DNA of 64,000 nucleotides from Bacteroidetes bacterium 43-93 (GCA_001897855.1 MKUO01000004.1:62001-126000); one strand, 5' to 3'; shown: positions 23,847-33,887, numbered from the stretch's first letter. Numbers and translations: made by a program. The notes: a model not told the origin generated them from the sequence alone.

Positions 23847-24533
23847 ATGGTGAATGTAGCAGCGTGGAAGGAGATCAGTGCAGAGTTAGCGAAGGATAAG
23901 GTGACACTTGTAGCGGTATCCAAAACTAAACCTGTCAGTGATATACAGGACCTTTATGATCTTGGCCAGCGCGATTTTGGTGAGAATTATGTTCAGGAAC
24001 TCGAAGAAAAGCAAGCGCAATTACCAACTGATATCAGGTGGCATTATATAGGCCATTTACAGAGCAATAAAGTAAAATATATTGCCGGCTACACCTATAT
24101 GATACATGCTGTAGATAGCTTTAAGCTGCTGCTGGAAATAAACAAACAAGCCACGAAACACAACCGCACCATAAAAGTATTATTGCAACTGCATATTGCA
24201 GATGAGGAGACCAAACATGGTATGGATGAGGCCGCGGTGCTTGAACTACTCGATTATTATGAAGCCCAGCGTGCCGACCTGCAGCATGTACAGATATGTG
24301 GTGTAATGGGCATGGCCACGTTTACGGATGATACCGAAAAGGTAAGGGCTGAGTTTAAAAGACTACATAATTTCTTTGTGTATCTTAAACAAACCCATTT
24401 CATAGCAGACAGCAACTTCAGTACTATATCTATGGGTATGAGCGGCGACTATAAGATAGCGGTAGAAGAGAGTAGTACCATGGTGCGTGTAGGCAGCCTG
24501 TTGTTTGGGCATAGGGATTATACCAACGCTTAG
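23847..24533 (+). CDS. yggS: YggS-family PLP homeostasis protein
   Basis: 228 residues. PLP-binding Lys26 in LVAVSKTKP, then GQRDFGENYVQEL, IRWHYIGHLQSNKVKYI, the STISMGMSGDYKIAVEESSTMVRVG phosphate cup and a GxxLFG end. The family is a non-catalytic fold-type III PLP carrier affecting amino-acid and B6 balance. Follows panB by 4 bp. Its last four bases overlap the stop of the convergent MFS gene. Confidence 0.93.
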   Translation: MVNVAAWKEISAELAKDKVTLVAVSKTKPVSDIQDLYDLGQRDFGENYVQELEEKQAQLPTDIRWHYIGHLQSNKVKYIAGYTYMIHAVDSFKLLLEINKQATKHNRTIKVLLQLHIADEETKHGMDEAAVLELLDYYEAQRADLQHVQICGVMGMATFTDDTEKVRAEFKRLHNFFVYLKQTHFIADSNFSTISMGMSGDYKIAVEESSTMVRVGSLLFGHRDYTNA

Positions 24534-25741
24534 GTAGTTGCCGGGCGTACCTTCTTATAGAGCCATATGTAGCCCAGCGTTGCCAGCAAACATATTCCGC
24601 CAATGAACCACCATAAGGTATGAAATCCCCATTCTTCGGCAATCAGCGAACCGGATGATGGCCCCAGTACCTGGGCGGCGCTCCAGCACATACTGTATAA
24701 AGCAGCGTATTGTCCCCTGTTAGATTCGGATGACCTGCTTATCCAGAAAGAGTTCATAAACGGCATCGACAATACTTCGCCTATTGTAATTACTATTTCT
24801 GATATGACCGCTACTGCAAATGCACCCGGCAGCAGATTGAATATCATAAATGAGATGCCGGTAAGCGTTACACCCACACTTATGTATTTAAGAATGTGCA
24901 GGCGCCCTTCCAGGTTGTGCACGATCACCATTTCGAACAAGGCTATCAGTATGCCATTCATAGCCATGATAAGTCCTATCTGCGTTTCCGTTATCTGCAG
25001 CTTGTTTCTGAAATAAACCGGCAGGGTAGTGAAGCTTTGAAAAAAGCTATAGGCAAAAAGTGTTGTCAGTACTATGAAAACAAGGTATAGCTTATCGCGG
25101 TAGGCAGATGTTGCCGGTTTGGGGTGTTCCTGTGGTTTCTTTAACGTCGCGGCGTTTTTAGAGGGCGCCAGTTTCAGCCAAAGCATGGTTGCAGCGAGGA
25201 TATTGGTAAGGCCATCTATCCAGAATAATGCGGTATAACTCTTGGACGCGATGAACCCGCCCAAAGCACCACCTGCAGCCCAGCCCAGGTTGATTGCAAG
25301 CCTGTTAAGCGAATAAGAACGCGTCCTGTTTTCTACCTTACTATAATGCGCTATCGCTGCTGAGTTGGCAGGGCGGAAGGATTCATTTACCAGGCTGAGC
25401 ACAAAAGTGGTGATGCATATAGTTGTAAGATGATGCATCTGTCCTAATAATATGAATAGTAATCCACCGCCGATCAGTGCAATGATCTGTAAATAATAGA
25501 AGCCAAACTTATCCGTGAATTTACCCCCGAGGAATGCGCCGCATATAGACCCAACACCCCAAAGGCTAACTACCATGCCAGCCGTAGCTACTGAATAATG
25601 CAGGCTGCGGGTAAGGTAAAGGGTCATAAATGGCAATACCATTGTGCCCATGCGGTTGATGAGCATGACCACAGATAACCACCAGGTAGATGGTGAGAGG
25701 CCTGCATAAGCATTGCGATATAGGGTAGCTATTCGTTTCAA
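24530..25741 (-). CDS. Major facilitator superfamily transporter
   Basis: 403 residues with about 12 hydrophobic helices. The loop 2-3 motif is GGKFTDKFGFYYLQ, the usual MFS A-motif form. DHA1-like (drug or small-molecule efflux) architecture with a short central loop. The basic N-terminus MKRIATLYRNAY is cytoplasmic. Convergent with yggS, with overlapping stops. No regulator next to it, so the substrate is open. Confidence 0.85.
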   Translation of the reverse strand: MKRIATLYRNAYAGLSPSTWWLSVVMLINRMGTMVLPFMTLYLTRSLHYSVATAGMVVSLWGVGSICGAFLGGKFTDKFGFYYLQIIALIGGGLLFILLGQMHHLTTICITTFVLSLVNESFRPANSAAIAHYSKVENRTRSYSLNRLAINLGWAAGGALGGFIASKSYTALFWIDGLTNILAATMLWLKLAPSKNAATLKKPQEHPKPATSAYRDKLYLVFIVLTTLFAYSFFQSFTTLPVYFRNKLQITETQIGLIMAMNGILIALFEMVIVHNLEGRLHILKYISVGVTLTGISFMIFNLLPGAFAVAVISEIVITIGEVLSMPFMNSFWISRSSESNRGQYAALYSMCWSAAQVLGPSSGSLIAEEWGFHTLWWFIGGICLLATLGYIWLYKKVRPATT

Positions 25742-25826
25742 GAGAATGTCACAAATGTAGAATGTTTATACATTGTAGCAATCAGGCATTATTATTGTGG
25801 AATAAATAAAAACCTATATAACTTTT

Positions 25827-26291
25827 ATGAAGCCAGTAATTTATTTAGCTGCGTTTGGCACACTCATTCTTTTTAGCTGCAGGAAAAATGAAACTCCCGT
25901 AACACATGCATCTACAAATCAGGAGCCGGATTACGTTTCCGGGCAATATCATGGCAGGTCTGAGATCATTGGAATAGATATAAATGTTGACAGACCTAAT
26001 CCTGAGAAAAGAGATACGACTTATACCGACACCGATGTTGCGGTAATCACACGACGGGACGACAGCATTACTTTTCGTATTAACTTTCTTTCGCCCATGG
26101 TGAATAATGTGACTATGAAATATGCGGATTCAAACCATTACCGTTTCAGCGGTTATGGATCTCATTTTTATGAAGAGGTTGACATACATATTTATCCGCC
26201 GGCTGATAGTTTGATAGTGAAATACCATACTTATCACGGAGGTGCAGGTGGATCTGCCGAAAGCTACTATACCTTTTGGGGAAAGAAATAG
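25827..26291 (+). CDS. Lipoprotein with C-terminal GGxGG-aromatic motif
   Basis: 154 residues. Lipoprotein signal (lipobox LFSC, Cys18). The remainder is a small beta-rich domain: DYVSGQYHGRSEIIG, paired strands DSITFRINFLSP and YRFSGYGSHF, and a terminal YHTYHGGAGGSAESYYTFWGKK-type ending. The same plan (lipobox, Gly-x-Tyr, a GG-x-GG turn and a final aromatic strand ending GKK) is found in the lipoprotein at 62163-62609, so the two are paralogues. Function unknown. Confidence 0.75.
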   Translation: MKPVIYLAAFGTLILFSCRKNETPVTHASTNQEPDYVSGQYHGRSEIIGIDINVDRPNPEKRDTTYTDTDVAVITRRDDSITFRINFLSPMVNNVTMKYADSNHYRFSGYGSHFYEEVDIHIYPPADSLIVKYHTYHGGAGGSAESYYTFWGKK

Positions 26292-26909
26292 TTATTTATA
26301 ATCTTCTATTGAAATAGTGTCTTTGCAGAAGTAGTACTCACGTACATCGTTGGATGCTACGATCACTAACCTGTTGTTCGTGTATTGTTCTATCCAGGAA
26401 GTATATTGTTCTACGCCCTGCTGATCGAGATTAGTACAAGGTTCATCGAGCAGCAATACCGGAGTATCAGAGAAAATAGCCTGCGCCAGTTTTACACGTT
26501 GCTTCATCCCCGAAGAGTATTCACCTATTGGCTTATCGGCAACATTCGCCAGGCCTATGAGGCGGATGACCTCCTCAATTGTAAGACCAGGTAATAGCTT
26601 TTTAAATCCGAAATGAAATTCCAGGAATTCCCTGAGCATCAACTCTTCTACGATCTCCTGCCCCGGAGCACAAAAACTGATGTGCGGAAATACAGCGGCG
26701 GCAGGTGTGTCTTTACCCTCTGCCATATAGGTAACCTTGCCTTTGCTGGAAGCCTGCATCCCTGCAATGATGCGCAGCAGGGTAGACTTGCCGCTGCCAT
26801 TGGCGCCTAATAAAGCATAACGCCCCGGGCTATCAAAGGAATAGGAAATATCCTTAAATATCCAGTGGCGTTGAAATCTTCTGCTTATGTTGTTAAGAGA
26901 TATCTTCAT
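26292..26909 (-). CDS. ABC transporter ATP-binding protein at the end of the lpx operon
   Basis: 205 residues, a bare ATPase. Walker A LGANGSGKSTLL, signature YSSGMKQRVKLA, Walker B VLLLDEPCTNLD. The small size resembles CcmA-like subunits, but no permease is adjacent. Its start overlaps the lpxA end by 17 bp, so it is the last gene of lpxD-lpxC/fabZ-lpxA and translationally coupled. A link to envelope lipid export is an inference from context only. Confidence 0.85.
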   Translation of the reverse strand: MKISLNNISRRFQRHWIFKDISYSFDSPGRYALLGANGSGKSTLLRIIAGMQASSKGKVTYMAEGKDTPAAAVFPHISFCAPGQEIVEELMLREFLEFHFGFKKLLPGLTIEEVIRLIGLANVADKPIGEYSSGMKQRVKLAQAIFSDTPVLLLDEPCTNLDQQGVEQYTSWIEQYTNNRLVIVASNDVREYYFCKDTISIEDYK

Positions 26910-27693
26910 TGTGCCTGCGGGTATAACCTTTCATTATACCGCGACCTGTATCGCGAACAAAAGAAATGATCTCATCGCGTTCATCAGATACCGGTATCTC
27001 TGCTTCAATGATGCTCAATGCCTTGGACACATTATAGCCACGTACAAACAGTATACGATATATATCCAGGATGTGGTTAATGCGGTCTATATCATAGCCA
27101 CGGCGTTTGAGTCCAACGGAGTTTACACCCATATAAGACAATGGCTCGCGTGCTGCTTTTACATAAGGCGGCACATCCTTGCGTACCAGTGAACCACCGG
27201 TAACAAAAGCGTGAGAACCTATGCGTACGAACTGCTGTACCGCGGTAAGGCCTGCAAGCACTACGTTATCGCCCACGGTAATGTGCCCCGCGAGTGTAGT
27301 ATTGTTTGAGAATATGCAATAGTTACCAATCTCACAATCGTGTGCAATATGGCTATATGCCATAATCAGGCAATTATTGCCAATTTTTGTCTGGCGCCTG
27401 TCTAAAGTACCACGGTTGATGGTGACACACTCACGTATGGTGGTATTGTCGCCTATGATGGTGAGTGTTTCTTCTCCTTTGTATTTGAGATCCTGTGGTA
27501 TCGCAGATATTACAGAGCTGGGAAATATGCGGCAGTTTTTACCAATGCGCGCACCTTCCATAATGGTCACATTGGATGCTATCCAGGTACCTTCACCGAT
27601 CTCTACATTCTTATGAATGGTAGTAAACGGATCTATCTTTACATTGGGCCCAATTTTGGCATCCGGGTGGATGTACGTAAGCGGGTGAATCAT
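26893..27693 (-). CDS. lpxA: UDP-N-acetylglucosamine acyltransferase
   Basis: 266 residues. Left-handed beta-helix of hexapeptide repeats (for example IGPNVKI, IGEGTWI), with catalytic H118 in MAYSHIAHDCEIG and the C-terminal helical domain starting near NSVGLKRRG. It transfers an R-3-hydroxyacyl chain from ACP to UDP-GlcNAc, the first step of lipid A synthesis. Its start overlaps the lpxC/fabZ stop by four bases. Confidence 0.96.
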   Translation of the reverse strand: MIHPLTYIHPDAKIGPNVKIDPFTTIHKNVEIGEGTWIASNVTIMEGARIGKNCRIFPSSVISAIPQDLKYKGEETLTIIGDNTTIRECVTINRGTLDRRQTKIGNNCLIMAYSHIAHDCEIGNYCIFSNNTTLAGHITVGDNVVLAGLTAVQQFVRIGSHAFVTGGSLVRKDVPPYVKAAREPLSYMGVNSVGLKRRGYDIDRINHILDIYRILFVRGYNVSKALSIIEAEIPVSDERDEIISFVRDTGRGIMKGYTRRHNEDIS

Positions 27694-29153
27694 TTTTTAT
27701 CTTTTCGTATTATTTGAGCAACCAGCTCAGCTTCTGTAACCAATTTATTGCCTACGTACACAGTTCCCCTCATTTCGCATATACCACGACGGATGGGATT
27801 CAGCAGATCCAGTTTCAGGATCAGTGTATCGCCCGGCAGTACGCGATGTTTGAAACGCACCTTATCTATCTTGATGAAATAAGTATCATAATTCTCGGGA
27901 TCGCTGTAATTGTTCAGCGCCAGGATGCCCCCTGTTTGCGCCAGCGCTTCTATCTGAAGAACGCCCGGCATTACAGGATTACCCGGGAAGTGACCCTGGA
28001 AGAAGTGTTCGTTAAATGTTACATTCTTAATGCCCACCACATGGTTATCTGTCAGCTCGATGATCTTATCTACCAGCAGGAACGGAAATTTATGCGGAAG
28101 CGAACGTTCTATCTGCGTGATGTCATAGATAGGCGTTTGGTTAGGATCATAGTTTGGAACATCAGAAAGATGCTTGTTCTTTTTGATGAATTGTTTGATC
28201 TTTTTAGCAAACTCTACATTAGAAGCATGGCCCGGCCTGCTTGCAATGATATGTGCTTTGATATTATAGCCTATGAGGGCAAGGTCGCCCACCACATCCA
28301 GCAGCTTGTGCCTTGCAGGTTCGTTAGGGAAACGCAGTTGTATATTGTTGAGGATACCTTCCTGCTTTACCTGTATGTTCTTTTGGTTGAACACTTCAGA
28401 AAGCCTGTCCAGTTCTCCCTGGCTTACCACTTTATCTACTACAACGATAGCATTGTTGAGGTCGCCACCTTTTATCAGGTTATTATCCAGCAGATATTCC
28501 AGTTCGTGCAGGAAACAGAAAGTTCTGCAAGGGCCTACTTCGTCTTTGAACTCAGCGATATGCTTCAGCGTAGCATGCTGCGTACCCAAAACCGGAGAGT
28601 TGAAGTCGATAAGCGTAGTGATCTGGTATTCGTTTGACGGAACAGCCAGCATATCTACATTCTTTACGGGATCGTAAAAATGAATGTTGGAGTCAATCGT
28701 ATAAACAATGCGCTTGGCATCCTGTATTTGAACGCCTACGCTTTCTATGGCCTCAATAAACTCTTTGGAAGAACCGTCCATAATAGGTACCTCAGGGCCA
28801 TCGAGCTCTATTAGTACATTATCAATACCCATACCTACCAGCGCTGCCAGGGTATGTTCTACGGTACTTACACGTGCGCCGTTATGTTCCAGCGTGGTAC
28901 CACGTGAAGTATCTACTACATAATCGCAATCGGCCTTTACTACAGGCTTATCGGGCAGGTCTACGCGCTGGAACCTGATACCGTATCCGGGATTTGCAGG
29001 TTTCATGGTCATAGTAACTGCTTCGCCGGTATGGAGGCCGACACCCGGCATAGATACCGAACCCTTGAGCGTATGCTGGTAATCAGAAGAAGTATCCGGC
29101 ACTATAGTTGATTTTTTCTTTGTTTCAGAATGTGTATATGTTTCCAAACTCAC
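27690..29153 (-). CDS. lpxC-fabZ: Bifunctional UDP-3-O-acyl-GlcNAc deacetylase / 3-hydroxyacyl-ACP dehydratase
   Basis: 487 residues: LpxC at about 25-330 and FabZ at about 340-487. LpxC zinc ligands are H100 (TVEHTLAAL), H282 and D286 (RHKLLDVVGD). FabZ has LPHKFPFLLVD, then FFQGHFPGNPVMPGVLQIEALAQ with catalytic H388 and E402. The fusion is standard in Bacteroidota and ties lipid A deacetylation to supply of hydroxyacyl-ACP. It overlaps lpxD by one base at its start and lpxA by four at its end. Confidence 0.97.
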   Translation of the reverse strand: MSLETYTHSETKKKSTIVPDTSSDYQHTLKGSVSMPGVGLHTGEAVTMTMKPANPGYGIRFQRVDLPDKPVVKADCDYVVDTSRGTTLEHNGARVSTVEHTLAALVGMGIDNVLIELDGPEVPIMDGSSKEFIEAIESVGVQIQDAKRIVYTIDSNIHFYDPVKNVDMLAVPSNEYQITTLIDFNSPVLGTQHATLKHIAEFKDEVGPCRTFCFLHELEYLLDNNLIKGGDLNNAIVVVDKVVSQGELDRLSEVFNQKNIQVKQEGILNNIQLRFPNEPARHKLLDVVGDLALIGYNIKAHIIASRPGHASNVEFAKKIKQFIKKNKHLSDVPNYDPNQTPIYDITQIERSLPHKFPFLLVDKIIELTDNHVVGIKNVTFNEHFFQGHFPGNPVMPGVLQIEALAQTGGILALNNYSDPENYDTYFIKIDKVRFKHRVLPGDTLILKLDLLNPIRRGICEMRGTVYVGNKLVTEAELVAQIIRKDKK

Positions 29154-30223
29154 TACTTTTCCTTTAATTCTTGATTGTTTAACCGGGAGCTTAATTGTGC
29201 TACCATTTCTTCCAGTTTATAAATACGCTGTTGCAGTTCAGGCAAATTTCTAAAAATTGCCTGACTTCTCAACGAACTTTTATAGTCAAATGCAGGTGAA
29301 CCTGTCAATGCCTGGTTGGGCTCATTTACCGATTTTGACAAACCGCTTTGCGCATTGATGCGTGTGCCATCTGCCAATTGTATATGGCCTACAATACCTA
29401 CCTGGCCGCCAACGATACAATTTTTGCCCAGCTTGGTGCTGCCCGATACACCTGTTTGCGCTGCAATAACCGTGTTTTCGCCGATCTCAGCATTATGCGC
29501 TATTTGTATCAGGTTATCCAGCTTTACACCTTTGCGTATATGGGTAGAGCCCATCGTCGCCCTGTCTATGGTAGTGTTGGCGCCAATCTCTACATCGTCC
29601 TCGATGATCACGTTACCTATCTGGGGCACCTTGCGGTAAGTTCCATCTTTTTGTGGTGCGAAGCCGAAACCATCGCCACCTATAACGGCACCCGAATGCA
29701 AAATCACGCGGCTACCGATAGAACAGCCATCATATATTTTCACTCCTGCAAAAAGCTGAGAGTCCTCATTGACCACCACATTATCACCGATATAGCAACC
29801 CGGGTATATTTTTACATTATCACCGATGATCACATTTTCGCCTATATAGGTGAATGCGCCGATATATACGTCTTTGCCAATGGATGCAGATTTGGACACA
29901 AAAGACGGCTGCTCAATGCCATTGCGACCCTTGCGGGAAATAATCTCATTGTATTTTTCGAGCAGGGAAGCGAAACCACTGTAAGCGTCTTTTACACGTA
30001 TTAGCGTTGGTTTTACCTGTTCCAGAACCTCAAGTGTATCATTTACAATAATGATGCTGGCATTGGTGGTATAGAGATACTCTTCGTACTTAGGATTGGC
30101 GATAAAGCTCAGTGACCCTGCACCTGCTTCCTCGATCTTGGCCACATGGCTCACCTTGGCATCCGGGTCACCTTCTATCTTACCCTTTATTAATGTAGCT
30201 ATCTGTAGTGCCGTAAACTGCAT
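29153..30223 (-). CDS. lpxD: UDP-3-O-(3-hydroxyacyl)glucosamine N-acyltransferase
   Basis: 356 residues. N-terminal uridine-binding domain (1-100), then hexapeptide beta-helix with GGDGFGFAP (182-190) and the catalytic H243 in QIAHNAEIGENTVI. A C-terminal helix (LQQRIYKLEEMVAQLSSRL) closes the trimer. Third step of lipid A synthesis. First gene of the lpx operon. Confidence 0.96.
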   Translation of the reverse strand: MQFTALQIATLIKGKIEGDPDAKVSHVAKIEEAGAGSLSFIANPKYEEYLYTTNASIIIVNDTLEVLEQVKPTLIRVKDAYSGFASLLEKYNEIISRKGRNGIEQPSFVSKSASIGKDVYIGAFTYIGENVIIGDNVKIYPGCYIGDNVVVNEDSQLFAGVKIYDGCSIGSRVILHSGAVIGGDGFGFAPQKDGTYRKVPQIGNVIIEDDVEIGANTTIDRATMGSTHIRKGVKLDNLIQIAHNAEIGENTVIAAQTGVSGSTKLGKNCIVGGQVGIVGHIQLADGTRINAQSGLSKSVNEPNQALTGSPAFDYKSSLRSQAIFRNLPELQQRIYKLEEMVAQLSSRLNNQELKEK

Positions 30224-30293
30224 CTTAAATTTTTAACGGGAGTGTAAATTACATAAACAATACTGTCAAAGTACATATTTGCAAATGCATTAT

Positions 30294-31514
30294 CTATAAA
30301 TGCATATAGCAAATGTAGTTTTTATGAATAGGTATGGCAAGGGCCTTATTAACTATGGGGTTATCGATTTCCGATATATCCACTGCATTTCCACCTTTCA
30401 TAGCTATCTGTATCCTTTCGTCGCTGATATTGTAAGTGTCGTTGGATGCAACACCTGATGAAACGAAATAAGACAGGTCAGCGTCTTTTATGTTTAATTG
30501 CTTTTTTATTAATTCTTTTTTTTCTGTATATAATGCGGCTACACTATCTGATGTAAGTCTTACTTTATATAACTTTCTGTTTACCATCATTTTGCAGAGG
30601 GTGGACAGTATTTCATCCTCGTGCGATTGCCATATTTTAATGGAAACAGTAATGTCATTATCGTCGAGGTTGCTGTAATGGCTCAATAATTCCGCATTAT
30701 CTTTAAAGCTATTCTCATCAAAATTATTGTAAAGGAAATAATGAAGCGCCGGTGTGGCAAACAGTTGTAAGCCAGATAAAGCTAATTCCCTTGCACGTTT
30801 AAGGATATTGATGAGCAGGATCTCTGCAGACAGTACTGTTTTGTGCAGATATACCTGCCAGTACATGAGCCTGCGGGCAATGATGAATTTTTCCACCGAA
30901 TGAACTCCTTTCTCTTCCACCATCAATGACCCATCCTGTACGGTAAGCATTTGCAAAATGCGGTCGTAACCGATAACTCCTTCAGATACACCGGTGTAAA
31001 AGCTATCCCTGTTCAGGTAGTCCATACGGTCCACATCGAGCTGGCTGCTTACCAATTGGTGCAGATACAACTTGGGGTGTGTATTATTGAACACAGCTAT
31101 CGCTTCGTCGAGCAAGCCGCCAAATTCCCTGTTCATTCGCTGCATGAACAACTGCGAAATGGTTTCGTGAGAAACGCCATCTATCAATGTATGCTCTAAA
31201 GCGTGAGAAAACGGGGCGTGGCCGATATCATGGAGTAGTATAGCTATACGTGCAGCAAGATATTCATCGCGGCTAACGTCTAACCCTTTTGCCTTCAGCT
31301 CATCGAGAGCCTTGCCCATAAGATGACAGGCACCGAGGGAATGCGCGAAACGAGTGTGTACAGCGCCGGGATACACCAATTGCGCCATACCCATTTGTTT
31401 GATATTGCGCAGGCGCTGGAACAGCGGATGATCTATGACCCTCAGCAGTTCATCTTCCGGAAACCTTATAAACCCATAAACGGGGTCGTTAATGATCTTG
31501 CCTTTTATATTCAT
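30294..31514 (-). CDS. HD-domain phosphohydrolase (dNTPase-like)
   Basis: 406 residues. The HD motif is H58 ... H95-D96 in ILLHDIGHAPFSH, preceded by RLRNIKQMGMAQLVYPGAVHTRFAHSLG, the SAMHD1/dGTPase-like signature, with the distal Asp in LDVDRMDYL. The family hydrolyses dNTPs or related nucleotides. The C-terminal half is helical without added domains. It starts 17 bp after the penicillin-binding-protein gene and could share its transcript. Confidence 0.9.
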   Translation of the reverse strand: MNIKGKIINDPVYGFIRFPEDELLRVIDHPLFQRLRNIKQMGMAQLVYPGAVHTRFAHSLGACHLMGKALDELKAKGLDVSRDEYLAARIAILLHDIGHAPFSHALEHTLIDGVSHETISQLFMQRMNREFGGLLDEAIAVFNNTHPKLYLHQLVSSQLDVDRMDYLNRDSFYTGVSEGVIGYDRILQMLTVQDGSLMVEEKGVHSVEKFIIARRLMYWQVYLHKTVLSAEILLINILKRARELALSGLQLFATPALHYFLYNNFDENSFKDNAELLSHYSNLDDNDITVSIKIWQSHEDEILSTLCKMMVNRKLYKVRLTSDSVAALYTEKKELIKKQLNIKDADLSYFVSSGVASNDTYNISDERIQIAMKGGNAVDISEIDNPIVNKALAIPIHKNYICYMHL

Positions 31515-31531
31515 GGTTGCTTGCCTGCTAT

Positions 31532-33793
31532 TTAATCACCGTTCCACTCTTCTTTAGGTTCGCCGTTAGTGCCGGAATCGGCCGGAACATAACCAGAGGA
31601 ATTATATGTGCCCATACGCTGCAGGCTGGTAGGATCGTAAGAATCGCAATCGTCGAAATTATCGGGTTCCTTGAATGTAACATCTGTGCGCACATCCAAA
31701 GATTTATCAGCATATACTTTTTGCATGAATAAGGCCCATATAGGCAGCGCTGCCGCAGCACCCTGGCCCAGAGCCTCACTATTGAAGCGCAGGTAACGAT
31801 CATCATGGCCTACCCAGGCACCGGCAATGATCTGCGGTGTGTAACCAATAAACCACGCATCAGCCTGGCTATTGGTAGTACCCGTTTTACCGGCAATATC
31901 TTCCTTGAAGCCATACCGGTAACGCAACCTTTTGGCTGTGCCCATATCTACAACGCCACGCATCAGTTTCACCATTTTGAATGCTGTCTTGGCATTGATG
32001 ATCTCCTTTTGCGCAGGTACATAGTTCTTGATCAAAGTACCGTTCTTATCTTCGATACGCGTGATGAACATAGGCTGCACATTGATACCGCCGCTGGGGA
32101 ACATAGTATACGCGCCCAGCATTTCGTAAAGAGAGATGTCAGGTACACCTAAGGCCAGTGCAGGCACCTTATCTATTTTGCTGGTAATGCCACATTTATG
32201 AATAAAATCGGCAAACGAATTAATGCCCACTTGCTTAATGAGGTATAGTGCTGCATTGTTTACTGACAATGCCAAAGCCATTTTCATCGGTAGCTGGCCA
32301 TATTTACTGCCACCGGCATCGTACCCTTTTTTAGTAGGGAAATCCTGGGGCATGGTAGATACAGTGCCGCAGGGAGAAAAACCATTATCTACCGCAAGAC
32401 AGTAGAGTAGTGGCTTGATGGTAGAACCTACCTGTCGCTTGGTGTTGATGTTTACGTGATCGTATTGAAAATAGGTATGGTCAATACCGCCAACCCATGC
32501 TTTTACCTCGCCGGTAAAAGGATCCATAGCCATAAAGCCTGCCTGCAGGAACATCTTCATGTACTTGATAGAATCTATAGGGCTCATTGTGGTGTCCTTA
32601 TAGTGCTTATCGTTCCATGCAAATACACGCATCTCTACCGGCTTGCTCAATTCGCGGATGATATCTTCATGCTTCATATCCTGCTCTTTCAGCAAGCGAT
32701 AGCGTTCACAATCTTTTACAGACTGATCAAAGAAATCTTTGAACTTGACCCATGCAGAGCCATTTTTATTATACGGCTGCGCATCAAATACCTTTTGAAT
32801 ATCCTGCATATGCTGCTCTACAGCCTGCTCCGCATAGCGTTGCATGTGCATGTTCAGCGTGGTGTATATCCTGAGCCCGTCTTTGTAAATATTATAGTTA
32901 GTCCCATCGGGCTTCTTTAATTCTTTACATACTCTTTTTACTTCCTGCTCTACCACCTGCCTGAAATAAGGTGCAGTACCCTCATGGTAATCAAGCTTGT
33001 GATAATCAAGAACTATAGGAAGCTTTGAGAACTGGTCTGATTGCTCTTGTGTGATGTAATCGTATTTCGCCATCTGATCGAGCACCACATTACGGCGGTC
33101 AGTTGCCAGTTTCGGATTGCGCCTCGGATTATAGATCGTATTACCCTTCAGCATACCTATCAGCACTGCGGCCTGTTCTACCGTAACTTTATCGGGAGTG
33201 ACATTGTAGAATGTAAGTGACGCGTTGCGAATACCATACACGTTATCACTAAAAGGAACTGTATTCAGATATAGGGTGATAATTTCGTTCTTGGTAAGAT
33301 TTCTTTCCAGCTTTACAGCCATCACCCATTCCTTTAGTTTCAGGAAGGGTAAGGTAATAGCGTTTTGGTGCTCCCGAGGAAACAGGTTTTTGGCCAGCTG
33401 CTGTGTAATGGTAGAAGAACCACGCTTTTTGCCTGTGATGATATAAAACGGGATCGCTACAGTTGCGATGGGGTCGATACCGGAATGCTCGTAAAAGCGC
33501 GAATCTTCTGTTGCCAGCAGCGCATTAATGATATTAGGAGAGATATCGCGGTATTTACAAGTAGATCTGTCAGTAACATAATAGCGGCCAATTAATGTAC
33601 CATCAGACGCGTACACATCTGAAGACAATGCACTGTCGGGGTTCTCTAACTCCTTCATAGAAGGCATATAACCCAACCAGCCCAGGTTCATTGCAATGAT
33701 CAGCAGGTTGCAGGCAACAACACCTATAAAGAAAACACGCCATAATATCTTAACCCGGCGCTTGGTCCTATATTGATTCTTTTCCTTCGGCAA
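31532..33793 (-). CDS. Class A penicillin-binding protein (GT51 transglycosylase + transpeptidase)
   Basis: 753 residues. One N-terminal membrane anchor (about 15-36). GT51 domain (about 60-240) with ATEDSRFYEHSGID and RGSSTITQQLAKNLF. Transpeptidase domain (about 400-700) with active-site Ser in VGSTIKPLLY, SVNNAALYL as the SxN motif, and AGKTGTTNSQADAWF as the KTG box. It polymerises and cross-links peptidoglycan. The C-terminal tail is Ser/Gly/Glu-rich and short. Confidence 0.95.
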   Translation of the reverse strand: MPKEKNQYRTKRRVKILWRVFFIGVVACNLLIIAMNLGWLGYMPSMKELENPDSALSSDVYASDGTLIGRYYVTDRSTCKYRDISPNIINALLATEDSRFYEHSGIDPIATVAIPFYIITGKKRGSSTITQQLAKNLFPREHQNAITLPFLKLKEWVMAVKLERNLTKNEIITLYLNTVPFSDNVYGIRNASLTFYNVTPDKVTVEQAAVLIGMLKGNTIYNPRRNPKLATDRRNVVLDQMAKYDYITQEQSDQFSKLPIVLDYHKLDYHEGTAPYFRQVVEQEVKRVCKELKKPDGTNYNIYKDGLRIYTTLNMHMQRYAEQAVEQHMQDIQKVFDAQPYNKNGSAWVKFKDFFDQSVKDCERYRLLKEQDMKHEDIIRELSKPVEMRVFAWNDKHYKDTTMSPIDSIKYMKMFLQAGFMAMDPFTGEVKAWVGGIDHTYFQYDHVNINTKRQVGSTIKPLLYCLAVDNGFSPCGTVSTMPQDFPTKKGYDAGGSKYGQLPMKMALALSVNNAALYLIKQVGINSFADFIHKCGITSKIDKVPALALGVPDISLYEMLGAYTMFPSGGINVQPMFITRIEDKNGTLIKNYVPAQKEIINAKTAFKMVKLMRGVVDMGTAKRLRYRYGFKEDIAGKTGTTNSQADAWFIGYTPQIIAGAWVGHDDRYLRFNSEALGQGAAAALPIWALFMQKVYADKSLDVRTDVTFKEPDNFDDCDSYDPTSLQRMGTYNSSGYVPADSGTNGEPKEEWNGD

Positions 33794-33887
33794 TTTGATC
33801 TTTTTGTGGCTTTGGCAAAGCTAATTTAAAAACTTAATCGGCAGTAGGCTAACCGGCGATTAATAATGATTATGTCAGTTATATTAT

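Noticed and set aside
27714-28637. Plus-strand frame of 307 codons
   Set aside because: Antisense to lpxC/fabZ, with no family-like motif.
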